From Aporrectodea caliginosa (lineage: Eukaryota > Annelida > Clitellata > Crassiclitellata > Lumbricidae), in assembly GCA_020284085.1 (NCBI GenBank), contig JACEVL010000482.1:515001-579000 (forward strand): 64,000 nucleotides of DNA, in the 5' to 3' direction. Below are positions 41,508 through 54,790 of the stretch, one piece after another. The first letter of the stretch is position 1; every line of letters starts with the position of its first letter. A program made the position numbers and the translations under genes. Below the pieces are notes generated by a model. It saw nothing but the letters and a program-made list of their open reading frames with translations, was not told the origin of the DNA and did not search any database.

Positions 41508-41822
41508 GTAATTATTTATTTAATTTTATTAAATAAATAGAAATACAAATAAATAATTAATTAATTAAATTATTAATTATTTATTTAACAATTTATTAAA
41601 CAATTATATGAATAAATAAATTTAATTATTTAATTAATTTAATTAATTAGATAATTAATAATTTAATTAATTAATTTTTTATTTTTATTTATTTTTATTT
41701 TTTTTTTTTTTATTTTTTTATTTATATATTAAATTTAATTAATTAATTAATTGATTAAATAAATAAATTTAATTATATTTATTTATTTATTTATTTAATT
41801 TTATTTATTTATTATTCTTATT
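41508..41822. repeat. AT-rich low-complexity tract (TTAAT/TTTA)n
   Basis: Almost pure A/T with TTAATTAA and ATTTATTT units. Block B similarity to A and C stops here, just before the position of the PAN exon. Confidence 0.85.
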
Positions 41823-41825
41823 AAT

Positions 41826-42567
41826 TGACAATCCGTCACGACAACTCAAAGCTCTATTTAGGCTCCTAAGAGGAAGGGAACAAACAAGTCACGGCCCCGA
41901 CCACATGACTTGAAACATAGCCGGCGAACATGTAGGACACGCAGCCAAAGGCGGACATGATCAGATTTCTGGGATTTTACAAAATCCCTGGTTTTTTATA
42001 TCCCGGGATTTTATAAAATGCCCGAGTGAATTGGGGATTTTACAAATTGCATAAACATTTAACAAAATCCCTGATTTTACACATTGCCTGTAATCATCAG
42101 ATTTAAGGGATTTTACAAAATCCCTGGTTTTTTCAGGTATTTTGTAAAACTTCGATAATTTTCGTCACTTTCAGGCAATCTGTCAAATTTTCATCATCAG
42201 ATTTCAGGAATTTACAAAATCCCTGGTTTTTTCAGGGATTTTGTAAAGTGCCCGAGTGAATTGGGGATTTTACAAATTGACTAAAAATTTCAGGCATTTT
42301 ACAAAATCCCTGATTTTACACATTGCCTGTAACATATATAAACGCTGTCTTACTAGTAAGAGTTCTGCAGACTATCATAGCAGACTATCGTAGCAGAGAG
42401 TTCAGACAAGTCAGACCGTCAGTAAAGCAGTACGATAGTTTGTTGTCACCATTAATGTACCCTGTTTGAAATAAACGACATTAACTTCTGCTGGGGTTCT
42501 TCAATCGCCAACGGCCTCTGGGCCCGTGACCGGGTCGACATGGCCGGGACAACGAACAACCATCATG
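41826..42567 (+). mobile_element. LTR-retrotransposon fragment: LTR-like region and gag start
   Basis: It has repeated palindromic GGGATTTTACAAAATCCCTG units arranged in an approximately 135-bp tandem duplication (U3-like), a TATA box (ATATATAAACG, about 42334-42344), an AATAAA signal near 42471, and then a leader with an ATG at 42540 opening a frame that resumes at 45569. LTR ends and superfamily are not certain. Confidence 0.5.
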
Positions 42568-42571
42568 CCGG

Positions 42572-45564
42572 TGTCATGATATAAAGTCTCCCCCCGAAAC
42601 AGAGTCTCCCCCTGGCTGAAATAATGTCTCCCCCGGAGACTCTGTATCAAAACAAAGTCTCCCCCATTGAAATAGAATCTCCCCGTCTACGATACAAAGT
42701 CTCCCCTACTAAAAAATCGCCCCCTTTATATTTCAGTTGCTTTCCTATATAATCTTAAATGTGATTTAATATGTACATTTTCGTTAAAAAATCTGATGTG
42801 TTTACTATTTGAATTGGACATGAAAAACATGAAATGAAATAAGAAAATGATTAAATAAATGTTTTATAAGAGTAAATGTAGAACACCACTAGGATGTCGG
42901 ACGCTTATGTCAATAAAACGCAATGGATAGGCCTAGATTACACACATTGTTTGTTATAGCCTAATGAAGGAAATGGCTCTGACCACAAGTAGGCATTTTA
43001 CTGGTGCTAGTTTCTGACACGATTCTGTGACCAGTAATCCCTATCCCATTCAATAATTAATGCTGCAGTCCTTTTGCCAGCAAACGCTAATTAGCTTACC
43101 GCTGATTCTTTTAGGGTTAGATGACTTAGATCTACCACTGAAAATGTGTTGTATATTGGTCATTCAATATTATTAGCGTCAGATATAATATCAGGCCAGC
43201 TTATTAGCTATACAAGGAGTCTGAAACAATGCATTGGAATAACTATAATACCTGTACTGACTTCCTGATACGAGCTAGCGCGTGGCTTCTATGCGATTCT
43301 TGATGCAGAATAGGCCTAACCTTCAACTGGTATTAATCAACTGATATGAGCTTGCACTTGATTTTCTGTGAATCTTTTGATGCGGAATAGGCCTACCATT
43401 CGTCCATTGATCTGGTTAGCATATTCGTTGCTTATTATTGTTAGCATTCATAGAACCACTGAATAAGCGAAGCTAAATCAAACCTATTTAGTGTCGATAG
43501 GCCAATATCAATTAAAGAAAATAAAGCATTGTAGTCCGTGAAGCCAGTAGGGCCTATGTAATAATTATGTATACAGGCTTGAGATAAAGACTACTGAAGC
43601 ATTTGTTGAACCATGGAATTATTATGCTTGCCCTTGCTTTTCTGGCATTCTTTGATGAAGATTATAGGCATTCATAGAACCACTGAATAAGCGAAGCTAA
43701 ATCAAACCTATTTAAGTGTCGATAGGCCAATATCAATTAAAAAAGAAAATAAAGCATAAATTATTCGTAGACGCCAATCATCGTCGTTAAATAAACTTAT
43801 TACACAGAATTATTCGTAGCTGAAGTTCATTAAATTTTCTGCTTAGACTTAGATGATCTCAACTATTATAGTTAGTATAGGCCTACATTGGCTAGAAGTT
43901 GCTTTAAAAAGTACTACTTTCTGAAACAGTGCAAAATTATGGATAAGGCTGGAATATTTTTCATCAATGAAACAATTATATATTCTCATGGATTCAGCTT
44001 CTACTGTACTTACGGGTAAGCCTACAATTTTTTTAATCAATCCAGCGTCCATTTTAAATTGACCATACGAAATAATGTACCAACTTAAAGTATGGGATTA
44101 GCCACAAAGGCCTTAGAATTAATTGACCAGATAAACACCCAACATCCTACAAATAAGCGAATTTCTCCATGGTAGGCCTACCCTTGGTATTGGACAACAT
44201 CCCTATCACCATTCGTCGATTGCCTAACTTGCAGTGTTGTATCAATTACATTCTAAATGTAATTGAATTATATTTGCAATTACATGCTTGTAATTGTAAT
44301 TGAATTACAATTACAATTACTTGATTGTGAAAGTAATTGAATTACAATTACAGTTTCATTGTCATTTAATTACCAGTTACTTTTCAATTATTCCTTTAAT
44401 ATTGGCAAATGATTTTGAATTTTTTCGATAATTTTTAATTTAGGCCCTACTCTATTTTTAAACTAAAACATCCAAAACATGGCCTGTAAATTGTAATAAT
44501 ATATACATTCAATTGTATTATAAGTTTGCCAGGTATCCAAAATACGAGTTACAATTATGATCCATTAAAACAAGTTAGAGTTTATTTGATTTTTAGTAAC
44601 GTTTTTCAAAATGATAGTCTGTTAGAGAATTTAGTTGATTGCGCCTGGGTGAGTGAGTCAATTCATCCAGCAGTGCTAAAGAGACGCTCAACTGGAGCTG
44701 AAGATGGAAGCTCTGTTTTCTGCAGGCAGCCTCAGTAAGTTATCTAAAAATGAGTGCATGACTGCATGGATAGCCTGATAATGAAGGTCAGCCCTTGCCC
44801 TTGCGGTCTATCAAAGTGTGCTGTAAGATTGTAAGAGGGGTGTAAGGAAAGAATAATGTTGACAATTACGTTGCCATGCAAACATGATGCAGAGCAGTTT
44901 ATTCAACTAAACGGGTGACCGGGTCAACACTGCAGGCTGGCATCTTCTCTGTTATCGAAGTAATTCGTAATTTACACTTCATTCAATTACAAATTACATG
45001 CAATATTGTAATTGAAATACAATAACAATCACTGGACTTAAAATGTAATTCAATTACAATTACAATTACACAACATGTAATTCAATTACGTAATTCAACT
45101 ACATCTATTTCAATTACTGAACAACACTGCTAACTTGAAATTATTTATGAAGACTATGCGTAGGCCTACTCGTCCAATAAATGCTTAATCATTTAAATCT
45201 CTCTGTTGCTGATATTTAGCTAGAATTGTTTTTAATACTCCACTATAATGCTTATTATTTGCTAAAATTAATAAATATGGACTATTAGTTCCTTAAAATG
45301 GCAACTATTACAATAAGTGCATAATTGTTGATTAAAACTGAGAACAATAAATTGTATGAAAATGAAAATTGAAATTGAAATAAAGTCTCCCCGGGGGAGA
45401 CTTTATTTCAACGGGGGATGAAACATTTTCTCCCCCGGAGACTTTGTTTCAGAATATAGTCTCCGGGGGCGAATTTATTCTGAAACAGATCCGCCGGGGG
45501 AGAATCTGTTTCGAAATAGAGTCTCCGGGGGAGACTTTTAGGGGGGAGACTCTGTTACGCGACA
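42572..45564. mobile_element. TIR transposon with AGTCTCCCCC subterminal repeats and CCGG duplication
   Basis: Both ends carry several copies of AGTCTCCCCC separated by GAAACAGA- or GAAATAATG-like spacers, in opposite orientation (42585-42720 and 45380-45555). The outermost bases are TGTC and GACA, and CCGG flanks both sides (42568-42571 and 45565-45568). Joining the flanks at a single CCGG keeps the surrounding retroelement reading frame open. The interior has a duplicated segment of about 85 bp (43445-43530 and 43665-43760) and no recognisable transposase. Superfamily unknown. Confidence 0.65.
44232..45129. mobile_element. hAT element nested in the CCGG-flanked TIR transposon
   Basis: The ends CAGTGTTGTATCAATTAC and AGTAATTG/CAACACTG-type are flanked by a perfect octamer CTAACTTG (44224-44231 and 45130-45137). 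Subterminal AATTACAATTAC repeats; no transposase ORF. Confidence 0.85.
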
Positions 45565-45568
45565 CCGG

Positions 45569-45640
45569 CCTCAGCGAGGTCAACGCTGACGTAAGATCGC
45601 GTCTGACTACGTTACGCGAGTAGAAACATTTACATGTCTT
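45569..45640 (+). pseudogene. Continuation of the interrupted retroelement gag-like frame
   Basis: After the transposon the frame continues (LSEVNADVRSRLTTLRE) and reaches a stop. Its family could not be identified. Confidence 0.4.
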
Positions 45641-45693
45641 CGATAGTGGTACAAGTGGTGGACAAGCATCGTCCAACCCTTCAAATCCACTAC

Positions 45694-46122
<429 letters not shown>

Positions 46123-46499
46123 AATTTATATATATTGAGTATATATCACTATAGGTTTGTTTTTCTATCTGACTCTCTGGCTGATTGTCTATGTTGCCAT
46201 GGCTGTTATGTCCGGACTTAATCCCTTCTGTTCTTGTTCTCACTTTTCGATAGATAGGCATTAACTTCATTTCTTCTGCTGTTAAATGTATTCTTTCCAA
46301 TTCAGAGACATTAATTATGCATCACCAACAACAATAGAACAACTTATTAGAGTCACTGAAGTCCTGCTGTTGAAGCGACAAGGAGTTCAAAATAGCAATA
46401 GTAAGCTTCAGAAGTCTAAAGCGCTACTCGAAAGCCAAGCGCAGGGCGGCAGCTTATTCAAAAAGGTTGCCCGAAGGAGGTCCTAGTCCGGATGCTAGT

Positions 46500-48120
46500 G
46501 GGGCCAGAGTACCTGTTAAGGTGGTCATCGTTTAAGTCGAGAATTGGAAGGTGGGTAATCAGATGAGTAGGGGTAGGAATTCTTGCAGAGTTGTGACTTA
46601 AATTTTGAGTCAAAAGCCCGAAGGGTGATAGATAGAGGAGCCTGAGGCAGATGATGGTGGATGGGTGGCAATGATGGTGGTGGAGTAACCGAAAAGTGCG
46701 GAATTCAGGAGGACAATTGTTCCAGAGACATGGTGTAATGTTGGGTGTGTCTCGTTTGGAAAACGTGAGATGAATTGTGACCGGGAGTCTAGAAAGACTA
46801 ATACTGGAGGATGATCGGGTACAGCGGGTTGATTGGATGGTGAAAAGCTCGCGAACATGTTTGGGCTGTGAGTATTGTAAGGAGTTATGGGCTAGTGTTA
46901 GGACTTTGAAGTGAATTCGCTCTAGCGATTTTTAGCCAATGGATAAGTGCAGATTTGAGTTTTTTGGAATCAATATTGTTGGAAAGGGAATTGCAATATT
47001 CGAGCTTTGAGTGGACAATGAAGGTAGCTATCGTGAAGGAGTTTTAAAGTGGAGCATGGGCCGGATGCGGCGGAAGTAACGAATGTGCATAAAACAGGAG
47101 CGAGAGGTTGGAGATGCGATGAGAAAGGGAGAGATGTGTATCAAAAGTAATTCTAAGATTGCGGACAGAGGAATCGGAGAAGAATGTAAGAGATGAAAAG
47201 TTAGTGGATAGGTGTATAGAAGGGTCAAGGATTTTCTTGATTTGGTCTAGGATGTTTAATTGGGATGGATTGAGGCAGAGGAAGTTGGACGATATCCATT
47301 GAGAGATTATATTAACCACTTGAGTAATATTGTGATGAAGATAGAAAAAGAGCTCAGAAGAATGATATTTAGAGTTGGTTGTCGTCTGCATATAAATGGT
47401 AGTCAACAGAGAAGGATTAAATCATGGCTTAATAAAGTGATACACAGGATGAAGAAAAGTGGACCCAGGACGGAGCCTTGAGGGTAAAGTGAGAGAGTGT
47501 GAGGGGTTGCAAGCTTTAACACAGAAGGATCTGGAAGACAAGTAGGACTGGAACCAGAACAGAACAGTGCATGAGACGCCAAGCCAAGAAGAAATTCGAT
47601 GAAGAATGAGGCAGTTATCAATATTATCGAGTTCGACGGAGATGTCGATGAGTCAGAGGGGGAGACTTGCTGGTGGTTGACGGTAGAGACGAGTTTATTG
47701 TACACAGAGGCAAAAACAGTTAATGTATAGAGTGGTGTTTAGTGAAGCCAGATTGGTGGGGCTTGAGGACTGCGTTAGAAGAGAGATAGCCATTGAGCCG
47801 GGCAAAGACAAATCGTTCAGTTAATTTAGATAGAAATGGAAGACTGGAGATGGGTTAGAAATTTGATAAGGGTTTCATATCAAGATTTGCTTTTTGGAAA
47901 AGAGGAGTGACGAAAGAGTGCTTGAAGACCATGGGGACGTTGCCAAAAAGACAGAGAGAGATTCAGAGAATTATATTGTTGGTGATTACAGGAACGAGGA
48001 CAGAGGCACAGCCTTTTAGAAGAGAGGTGGGCATTGGATCTAGTACGCATGGCTTGTTGGGAAGAAAATTGAGGAGGAGTGCTTTTGTGTCGAGGTAGAT
48101 AATAGCGAGCGATGACTGGG
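46500..48120 (-). mobile_element. CR1/L2-like LINE in the intron before the block B fibrinogen exon
   Basis: The minus strand encodes, in order and in broken frames, SLPFLSKLTERF, NHQQVSP, QGSVLGPLFFILC, SSNFLCLNPSQL, SDSSVRNLRITFD and finally CLWNNCPPEFRTF. This covers most of the RT domain and the C-terminal tail. It is co-linear with 33620-34300 of block A but about 1 kb longer. Confidence 0.85.
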
Positions 48121-48190
48121 AGGCAGGAGGAGTGTTGTTTAATTGTTTAATTATACTAAAAATTCAACGTATTGTCTCTCCCATATTTAG

Positions 48191-48798
48191 ATTTCAAGGC
48201 TGCCTATGCCAGTCACAACTTGATTATTCAGAATATCACTCAACCCGTTCCGTCGGTTTTCATTCACGGATGGCTGATCATCCAGAAAAATGTTCCAGAC
48301 AACGGTTCAATATTCAACAGACCGTGGATAGACTACAGAAATGGATTTGGAGATTCGGCCGGGAAATACTTCTGGTTCGGTAACGAGAAACTCTATCAAC
48401 TGCTGGCAATTGGAAACTGGAAGCTAAGAGTGGAAGTTCAGTCAAACGAGACAGGGAACTGGTACTCGGCCGAGTATGAGTCTTTCCGATTGAGCAATGA
48501 AGCTAGTAAGTATGCCCTTAACGTGACTGGATACACAGGAGATGCGGGAGATGCATTCAGTCATGCAAGATATAACACCTGGAAGGCAAACGGAATGAAA
48601 TTCACCACATTTGATCGGGACAATGACAATTATCCCAACGGAAACTGTGGCAATGGAGGTTGGTGGTGGAACAATTGTGGAACGTCTTGTCTGAATTCAT
48701 ACACGACAAATGGAAGTTCCTGGGGAACTCTTGAACTCTTGGGACTTTCTCCTAGTCGTTTCGTATCGAGAGGTCGAATGATGATCAAGAAAAATTGA
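48191..48798 (+). CDS. Fibrinogen C-terminal exon, gene copy B
   Basis: The acceptor CATATTTAG is followed by 608 nt open to TGA at 48796, encoding the same domain as gene A exon 4: [75 protein letters not shown]. The frame is intact, but exons 1-3 cannot be found in block B, so a full protein would need new upstream exons. Residues differ mostly at surface-type positions between A and B. Confidence 0.75.
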
Positions 48799-49410
48799 TC
48801 AAACTCGTTTTCAGAGTCGAATTAAGATATCTATTATATCTTCTTCTAGAGTCTATAGCCGGTGTATACTTAAATTTATTGCAGAAGGAAATCGTTTAAA
48901 GTAGTTATGCTATTCATAAATGAAAAAGCACGTTGTTTCATATTACAGTTTCGGCGCACAGAGGCAACCAACCTTCTCCGGAACGCGAAGCCTAAGGATA
49001 CGCAGCTAGATACAATTGTATCGGACATGTTTAGTGCACACAAATAGCTGAGCATGACTCAAACTTTATCTTTAAAATAGTTTAAATGTAGCAAGATGAC
49101 AAGTCGGCATAAAATGAGTAAAAATTAGGTCTTCGCATAGGTCTAATCCTATTCCTTGATGTGTTAGCTATCAAATTGCTAGCCCTTACTTTGCGTGTCG
49201 TTAAGTAGGCCTACTTTTACTCTGTAACTTATTAAAATGTCAGGAACAAAAGTTATGTATCGTGTTTCTTGGTGCCCTAATTTGAAGTCGTACACTCCAA
49301 GTCTTTATATCCGTGAACACTCATGACCCCTATCAACAGCTATTTAGGTTTTATCATAACTATGGTTAAATTTAACTCACAATATCTACTGCTACCACTA
49401 CTGCTATTAG

Positions 49411-49860
<450 letters not shown>

Positions 49861-49867
49861 CATCACG

Positions 49868-50200
49868 ATGAAGATGTGGAGCAAAAGTGAGCTCTTGGTT
49901 AAGCTGGACGCCGAGTTCACGAACCGAGGTTGAAAAGACATAATGAGAGAATTCAAACTTAGGAGTGGTAAAGTCAAGTTTAGCAACCTGTTTTCGAGTG
50001 TCTAGCCAGATGAATTCAGTCTTGGACGGGTTCAAGCGCAGTCGATGTTACGACATCCACGCTTCCAGAGCAACCATAGTCCCGCTCATAACCCGAACTG
50101 CAGAGATTGCGTCGGATGGTAGGCAGTGAGTCTACGCTTTCCACCCTAAACCTGCACGAGTCTTCAAAAGTTGCGGCAGACCAAACTGCGCAGGGACCCA
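49868..50200 (-). mobile_element. CR1/L2-like LINE fragment (RT region)
   Basis: The minus strand encodes RLNPSKTEFIWLDTRKQ, then STSVRELGVQLNQELTFAPH, the conserved segment after the RT catalytic core. The CTA array cuts it off at 49868. Confidence 0.8.
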
Positions 50201-51092
50201 TATGGACCTAGTGGAGCCATGCATGGACCACGCAAGTTGAACGTTCATGGAGAAAAGAAGCTACCCATTCAGAGCAATTACCAGTTACATGTAGACCAAA
50301 CGATACATTCAACCGCTCTAACAAGATATCACGGACTATTCATGGTCTACAGTGTCGAAAAGGGCCATTAGGGTAAGCTGGGCTCTGTCAATCGCTCCGT
50401 AGATGCCTGAAAGGAGTCGGAGCAGAAGCGTTTTGATGTGACCAGAATTATTTCAAATGTCACGTCTTGCCAAGGTCTTAAGCCTTGTAACACTAAATAA
50501 TAATTTTGGTAGACGATTTGCAAATGTTGTGCTTGAAAAATACTTTAGAAAATATTTTGGAAAAAGTATTTTGGAAAAGTATCAGACGCGATTAGTATTA
50601 GGGGCTCTAAAAACCCTGAACCGGGCGGCTGTAGATTGTTAATCCACCTCTGAGCTTAGGTCTATAATAGATCTCTCTTGCCCAAGACCTATGAACCATT
50701 TCCGGAAATGATGCCAAGGTTTTCTGCATTTGAATTTGAAAATGAGTGGAAGTCCACATGGATATAGCAGTAAAACATGCGTATCTTTAATGCACGGATT
50801 TGAAACGACTATGACCAAATGTTGGCTCTGCCTATCAAACATTGTCCAAACTATAATCGACATGCATTTAATGCCCGTTGACAGAGCCTGTCATCAGTCG
50901 TATGACTGATAATACTTTCTTGCAATTTTATCAGCATTTCTCAATTTCTTTTTCATCGGGAACGTCTGAATTAATTTTTCATATCTCCCACAGCTAGTAC
51001 CTGCCCAACGTTTGCATACTATGAAATGTGGATTAGTACAATTCAGGTATTAGTTTTTTATAAAGATAAAATGAGCACCTATCTGCCTACCT
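50201..51092. other. No feature seen
   Basis: Unassigned sequence between the LINE fragment and the SINE; the small ORFs carry no family motifs. Confidence 0.4.
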
Positions 51093-51262
51093 GCCGCGTA
51101 CGGACCCTGGGCAAGTCCTTCACTCGCAATTGCTCATGCGCTTCGGCGTGAAACTTCGATTCAGTGTCCGCGCTGTAGTCGGGAGCGCCTCTGAGTAGGC
51201 CTATAAATCTTGAAGGGGCGTTATAACAAGTGCTCATACATACATACCTACATACCGCCTAC
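51093..51262 (+). mobile_element. Partial SINE, same family as 40399-40632
   Basis: Shares the body CTCGCAATTGCTCATGCGCT, CGGGAGCGCCTCTGAGTAGG and GGGGCGTTATAACAAGTG; it ends in a (ATAC)n repeat. The tRNA-like head is missing. Confidence 0.75.
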
Positions 51263-51974
51263 ACGCATACATACATATACATGTATGCACATATGCATGC
51301 ATTTATATACATTCATGCATAAATGCGTGTTTACATATAATATATGCATGCATGCATGTATGCATATGATACATAAAATACCAGTTTATATTGCAGGCTT
51401 TATTAAAATTTTAAGCACCTTTCTCGGATTTTTGCATTTAATACTCTGTTTCTCATATGCGACAAAATTGTTTCAATGTGACCTTTGTTATCAAGAAGGA
51501 ACACCTCTGTGATATATGAATGCGGAATAACGATTACCATTACGATATTAGTAAGTTAGTAACGTTTATTTGCATCTGCCAAGCGCGCATGCTTTACACT
51601 GAACAGAACGATAAGTCCTCCATACATTATTAAAATACATTGCCACGGGGTGGAAGGGAATTATAGGCCAACCGCTTTTTTGGAGAGAGACACCTATCTA
51701 TCTATGGAATTTATATAGCGCCGCTTCAAGGTAACTACTCAGAGGCGCTATGGAGAACATGTGCATCTATATTGTTTTACACGTGGCTTTTTGTTATTAA
51801 AGAGCAGCAGTGCGCAACCTGCGGCCCAGAGAGGAAGAATTCAATTGGCGATCCGTGGACACATTTTCTTATTACAATGTATTTGCGGCCGTGTGCATAT
51901 TAATTCATAAATATTTAAGACCATTGTTATAAAAATGAGGTAGGTCTTTTGTGGCGCGAATCATTTAGTGTTTA

Positions 51975-51978
<4 letters not shown>

Positions 51979-52037
<59 letters not shown>

Positions 52038-52038
52038 A
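51979..52038 (+). repeat. (TG)n microsatellite
   Basis: About 58 bp of TG dinucleotides. Confidence 0.95.
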
Positions 52039-52229
52039 TCGATCGATAAGGCCGGTTCCTTTCAGGGATCCTATTTGTCCTCTCTGGATCAGTAATGTCC
52101 TGCTGTCTGGATTGTTTTCTCGTACCAATTCAACGCCTTGCATGCGAAAGCAGCCAGCCGTGCATGAGGATGTACAGTTCAAGGAGGAGAAAGAACAGAA
52201 GGAGAACGAGGATAAGAAGGATAAGGAGA

Positions 52230-52262
52230 ATCATGATAATAATGATAATAATAATAGTAGTA

Positions 52263-52340
<78 letters not shown>

Positions 52341-52343
52341 GTA

Positions 52344-52389
<46 letters not shown>

Positions 52390-52449
52390 CAAATAATAAT
52401 AAATAATAATTAAAATAAATAATAATTAATAGTGATAATGACTACAATG

Positions 52450-52538
<89 letters not shown>

Positions 52539-52540
52539 AA
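52230..52540 (+). repeat. (AAT)n microsatellite, block C
   Basis: Two AAT arrays (about 52240-52390 and 52450-52535) at the place of the AAT array of block A (28350-28660). Confidence 0.9.
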
Positions 52541-53445
52541 GGAGGAGGAGATGATGAACAACAAGATGATGATGACGAAGAAGAAGAAGAAGAAGAAGAA
52601 GCAGTTCCTTACTCTCGCCCCTAATGGCAGCCAGAGACATGAATTGTCAGCGACTGCAATTTCCTGAGGGCGACACGCCAGCCCTCTGCCTTGCCGTCTG
52701 AACATCCCCGTAACAGAAAGATCAGTCTACTAATTATACTAATAGCGTCTAATAATTTATTATTATTAGTCTTGTAGATAAACATTTCAACACTTGCCAC
52801 TAGACTTTCGCTCAGGTAATTGAGCTAAATGAATGCAAGGTTGGCATGGTAAGGTGTTGGGTTCAATGACGCTCACCCAATGTTAGTTCTCTGGCCCAGG
52901 TTTGATATTTCGGCTGAAGGGCATATAAACACGACAACAGAAATGCAACAACAGAACAACCTTTACTTACGGATAAGTTCACTGGTATGGTTGTCAATGC
53001 GACACACCCGGGATTCGAAATCCAAACGAAAAAAAAACAGTTAATGTGTTTTAAATTTGCTATTGTGCCAACATACATGAAGATAAACTAAACAAGTCAG
53101 TTTTCTATAGCTAGTCAGTTGCTGTTTAGCGATGCTCTGTCATGACAAAGATGATTAGCGTCGTACATCTCCTTTGTCCAGGCTAAAGGCAAGGGAGTAG
53201 CTGCCAAGTGTGCTTACAATGTCGCTCGTCTCCTGGCAACTGTAGATCGAGTTCTATAGGCAGCCTGCACCGGAAAAGTGAAGTACTTGCCCATTCTGCG
53301 TTTCCCCTATAGGCAGGCACCTAATAAAGCCGACGTTTCTGGAGAGAAAAAGCATAGGTTCAGACGAAGGTTCACCGTGCCTGAGCGTTCGGGTTACATG
53401 CGATCACTCAACAAAGGCACATCGGCATTTTCTAAATCCTTAGCA

Positions 53446-53895
53446 ATGTTCATGTTCGGTTATTTTCACAGCGATTGCTGTAATTTTCGTTGGGCAAATG
53501 ATGGCTATCGCTCCCTCCGAGCACAACGAAGGGGTGGCGGTCATTTCAGTTCTCTGTTCCAAAGCAACGTAGTCATAGTTACAGTATTGTTGCTAGGATG
53601 TGCCTTGACTTTCGAAAGCGTCGATTCCAAGTCTTTCCAGCGGACCTTCTTTCCCAACGGAACGACGTTGTGTGCTCAGGACAAACCAGATTCTGTCGTT
53701 TCGTTGGATCAGTTGAACACTGGACTCAGACTGGCCTCCGGAGTCTGCCTTCGGGCTGAACAGAAATGCGCCTGGCACTGCCAGAACAACGGAAACTGCA
53801 CCAGCTTCAACTACAACGGGATCAAGAGTCAATGCGAAGAGTTTTACAGAGACCCTGTCAACTATACCCTCAGCGACTATTGTACTTACTTTCAG
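53446..53895 (+). CDS. PAN/Apple exon, gene copy C
   Basis: From MFMFGYF, homologous to gene A exon 1: hydrophobic VVIVTVLLLGCALTF, then the PAN core [20 protein letters not shown]. It ends TACTTTCAG before GCAAGT, the same GC-type donor as copy A. The frame is open upstream to 53278, but only the 53446 start is shared with copy A. No downstream exons are present before the block ends, so this is a gene fragment unless completed elsewhere. Confidence 0.65.
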
Positions 53896-53899
53896 GCAA

Positions 53900-54020
53900 G
53901 TCGGCTAGTCAGTTGGTCAGTCAGTTGGTCAGTCAGTTAGATTGTTAGTTAGTTAGTCAATTTGTTAGCTAGTCATTCAGTCGGTCGGTCAGTCAGTCAG
54001 CCAGCCAGCCAGCGAGTAAA
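53900..54020 (+). repeat. (GTCA/GTTA)n repeat in the block C intron
   Basis: Expanded GTCAGTTA-type repeats directly after the donor; a shorter version follows exon 1 in block A. Confidence 0.8.
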
Positions 54021-54030
54021 TCAGTCAGTT

Positions 54031-54505
54031 AGTTATCTATTGGCGTTTATAGCGCTCCTTTAAAGTAAGAGGTGACTGGTTGCGTTGCAAAAGTTGCTGC
54101 AAAATGGTTGTAAAAGCGCTGCTTATGATCAAATGACATTAGGAATGGAAAATACGTCCGTAATCAAAACAATTCACAGATAATTAGAGGACTCGCAAGT
54201 GGTGACTCACATAAAAAACGAAACCCAGCCAAAAGATTCCGATCTAGAGCATAAAATTAATAAGTGATATCATGTTGGGAGTTCCTATGTTGCGTCAATA
54301 ACGTACAACGTAGACTTTAGAAGGACGAGAGACGCAAGCATCCCCCATGCATGATGACGCCACCGCTCAGCGTTCCCTCATTGACGGTAGATGATGCAGC
54401 CTGTGTAAATGCCTCTAACCGACAACCGCCAGGTCTCCGTAGAAGAAGTCGGCCTATTCGTTGCTTGCCCGTCATTAGGTCGAAGGTTACTCCAAAATGA
54501 CCTCT
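54031..54505. other. No feature seen
   Basis: Unassigned; starts with a GCGTTTATAGCGCTCC motif resembling a retroposon tail. Confidence 0.35.
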
Positions 54506-54790
54506 TCAGCCCAGACCAAAATCACGGTAGTCGTCTCTTGGCTGAAAATCCTTGGTCTGATGCCGGATGAACTCGACAGGATCCTCTTTCACCAGTGCAG
54601 CTGCTGTCACCTTTTTACCATTCTCATAACGGTCTGTTTCAATTGCGCTCCATGAGTCTCTAAATCTCTTATATAGCTTGATGCTAGGCCCACTGGAGGG
54701 TCCCATCCATCGCCCAATATAGGTCGATGGTCCCATCAGTGTGTCGAACACTTTGGCAACGACTCATTTTATGATGTGGTGTCTGCAAGC
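54506..54790 (-). pseudogene. Fragment of an unidentified, possibly transposon-derived protein
   Basis: An open stretch on the minus strand with KLYKRFRDSWSAIETDRYEN and EDPVEFIRHQTKDFQPRDDY. The upstream part is in other frames and reads like a degraded continuation. It recalls uncharacterised multicopy proteins of marine invertebrate genomes that look transposon-linked, but I cannot name a family. Confidence 0.3.

Larger units (their letters stand above)
51440..54030 (+). repeat. Segmental duplication block C (PAN exon only)
   Basis: Matches blocks A and B from GTGACCTTTGTTATCAAG onward, through the TACGATTACCATTAC stretch, the GCGAAAGCAGCC segment and the first coding exon. Similarity to block A is lost after about 54030; no FN2-like or fibrinogen exon follows in the window. 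Confidence 0.75.

Noticed and set aside
41960..42335. Palindromic GGGATTTTACAAAATCCC units as a CRISPR or terminator array
   Set aside because: Spacings are irregular and the units lie in a duplicated U3-like region of an LTR.
46286..46486. 66-codon ORF in block B
   Set aside because: No family motif and no counterpart in block A; lies between a microsatellite and a LINE.
53278..53445. Longer N-terminus for the PAN exon of copy C
   Set aside because: The upstream extension is not open in copy A; the shared ATG at 53446 is the better start.
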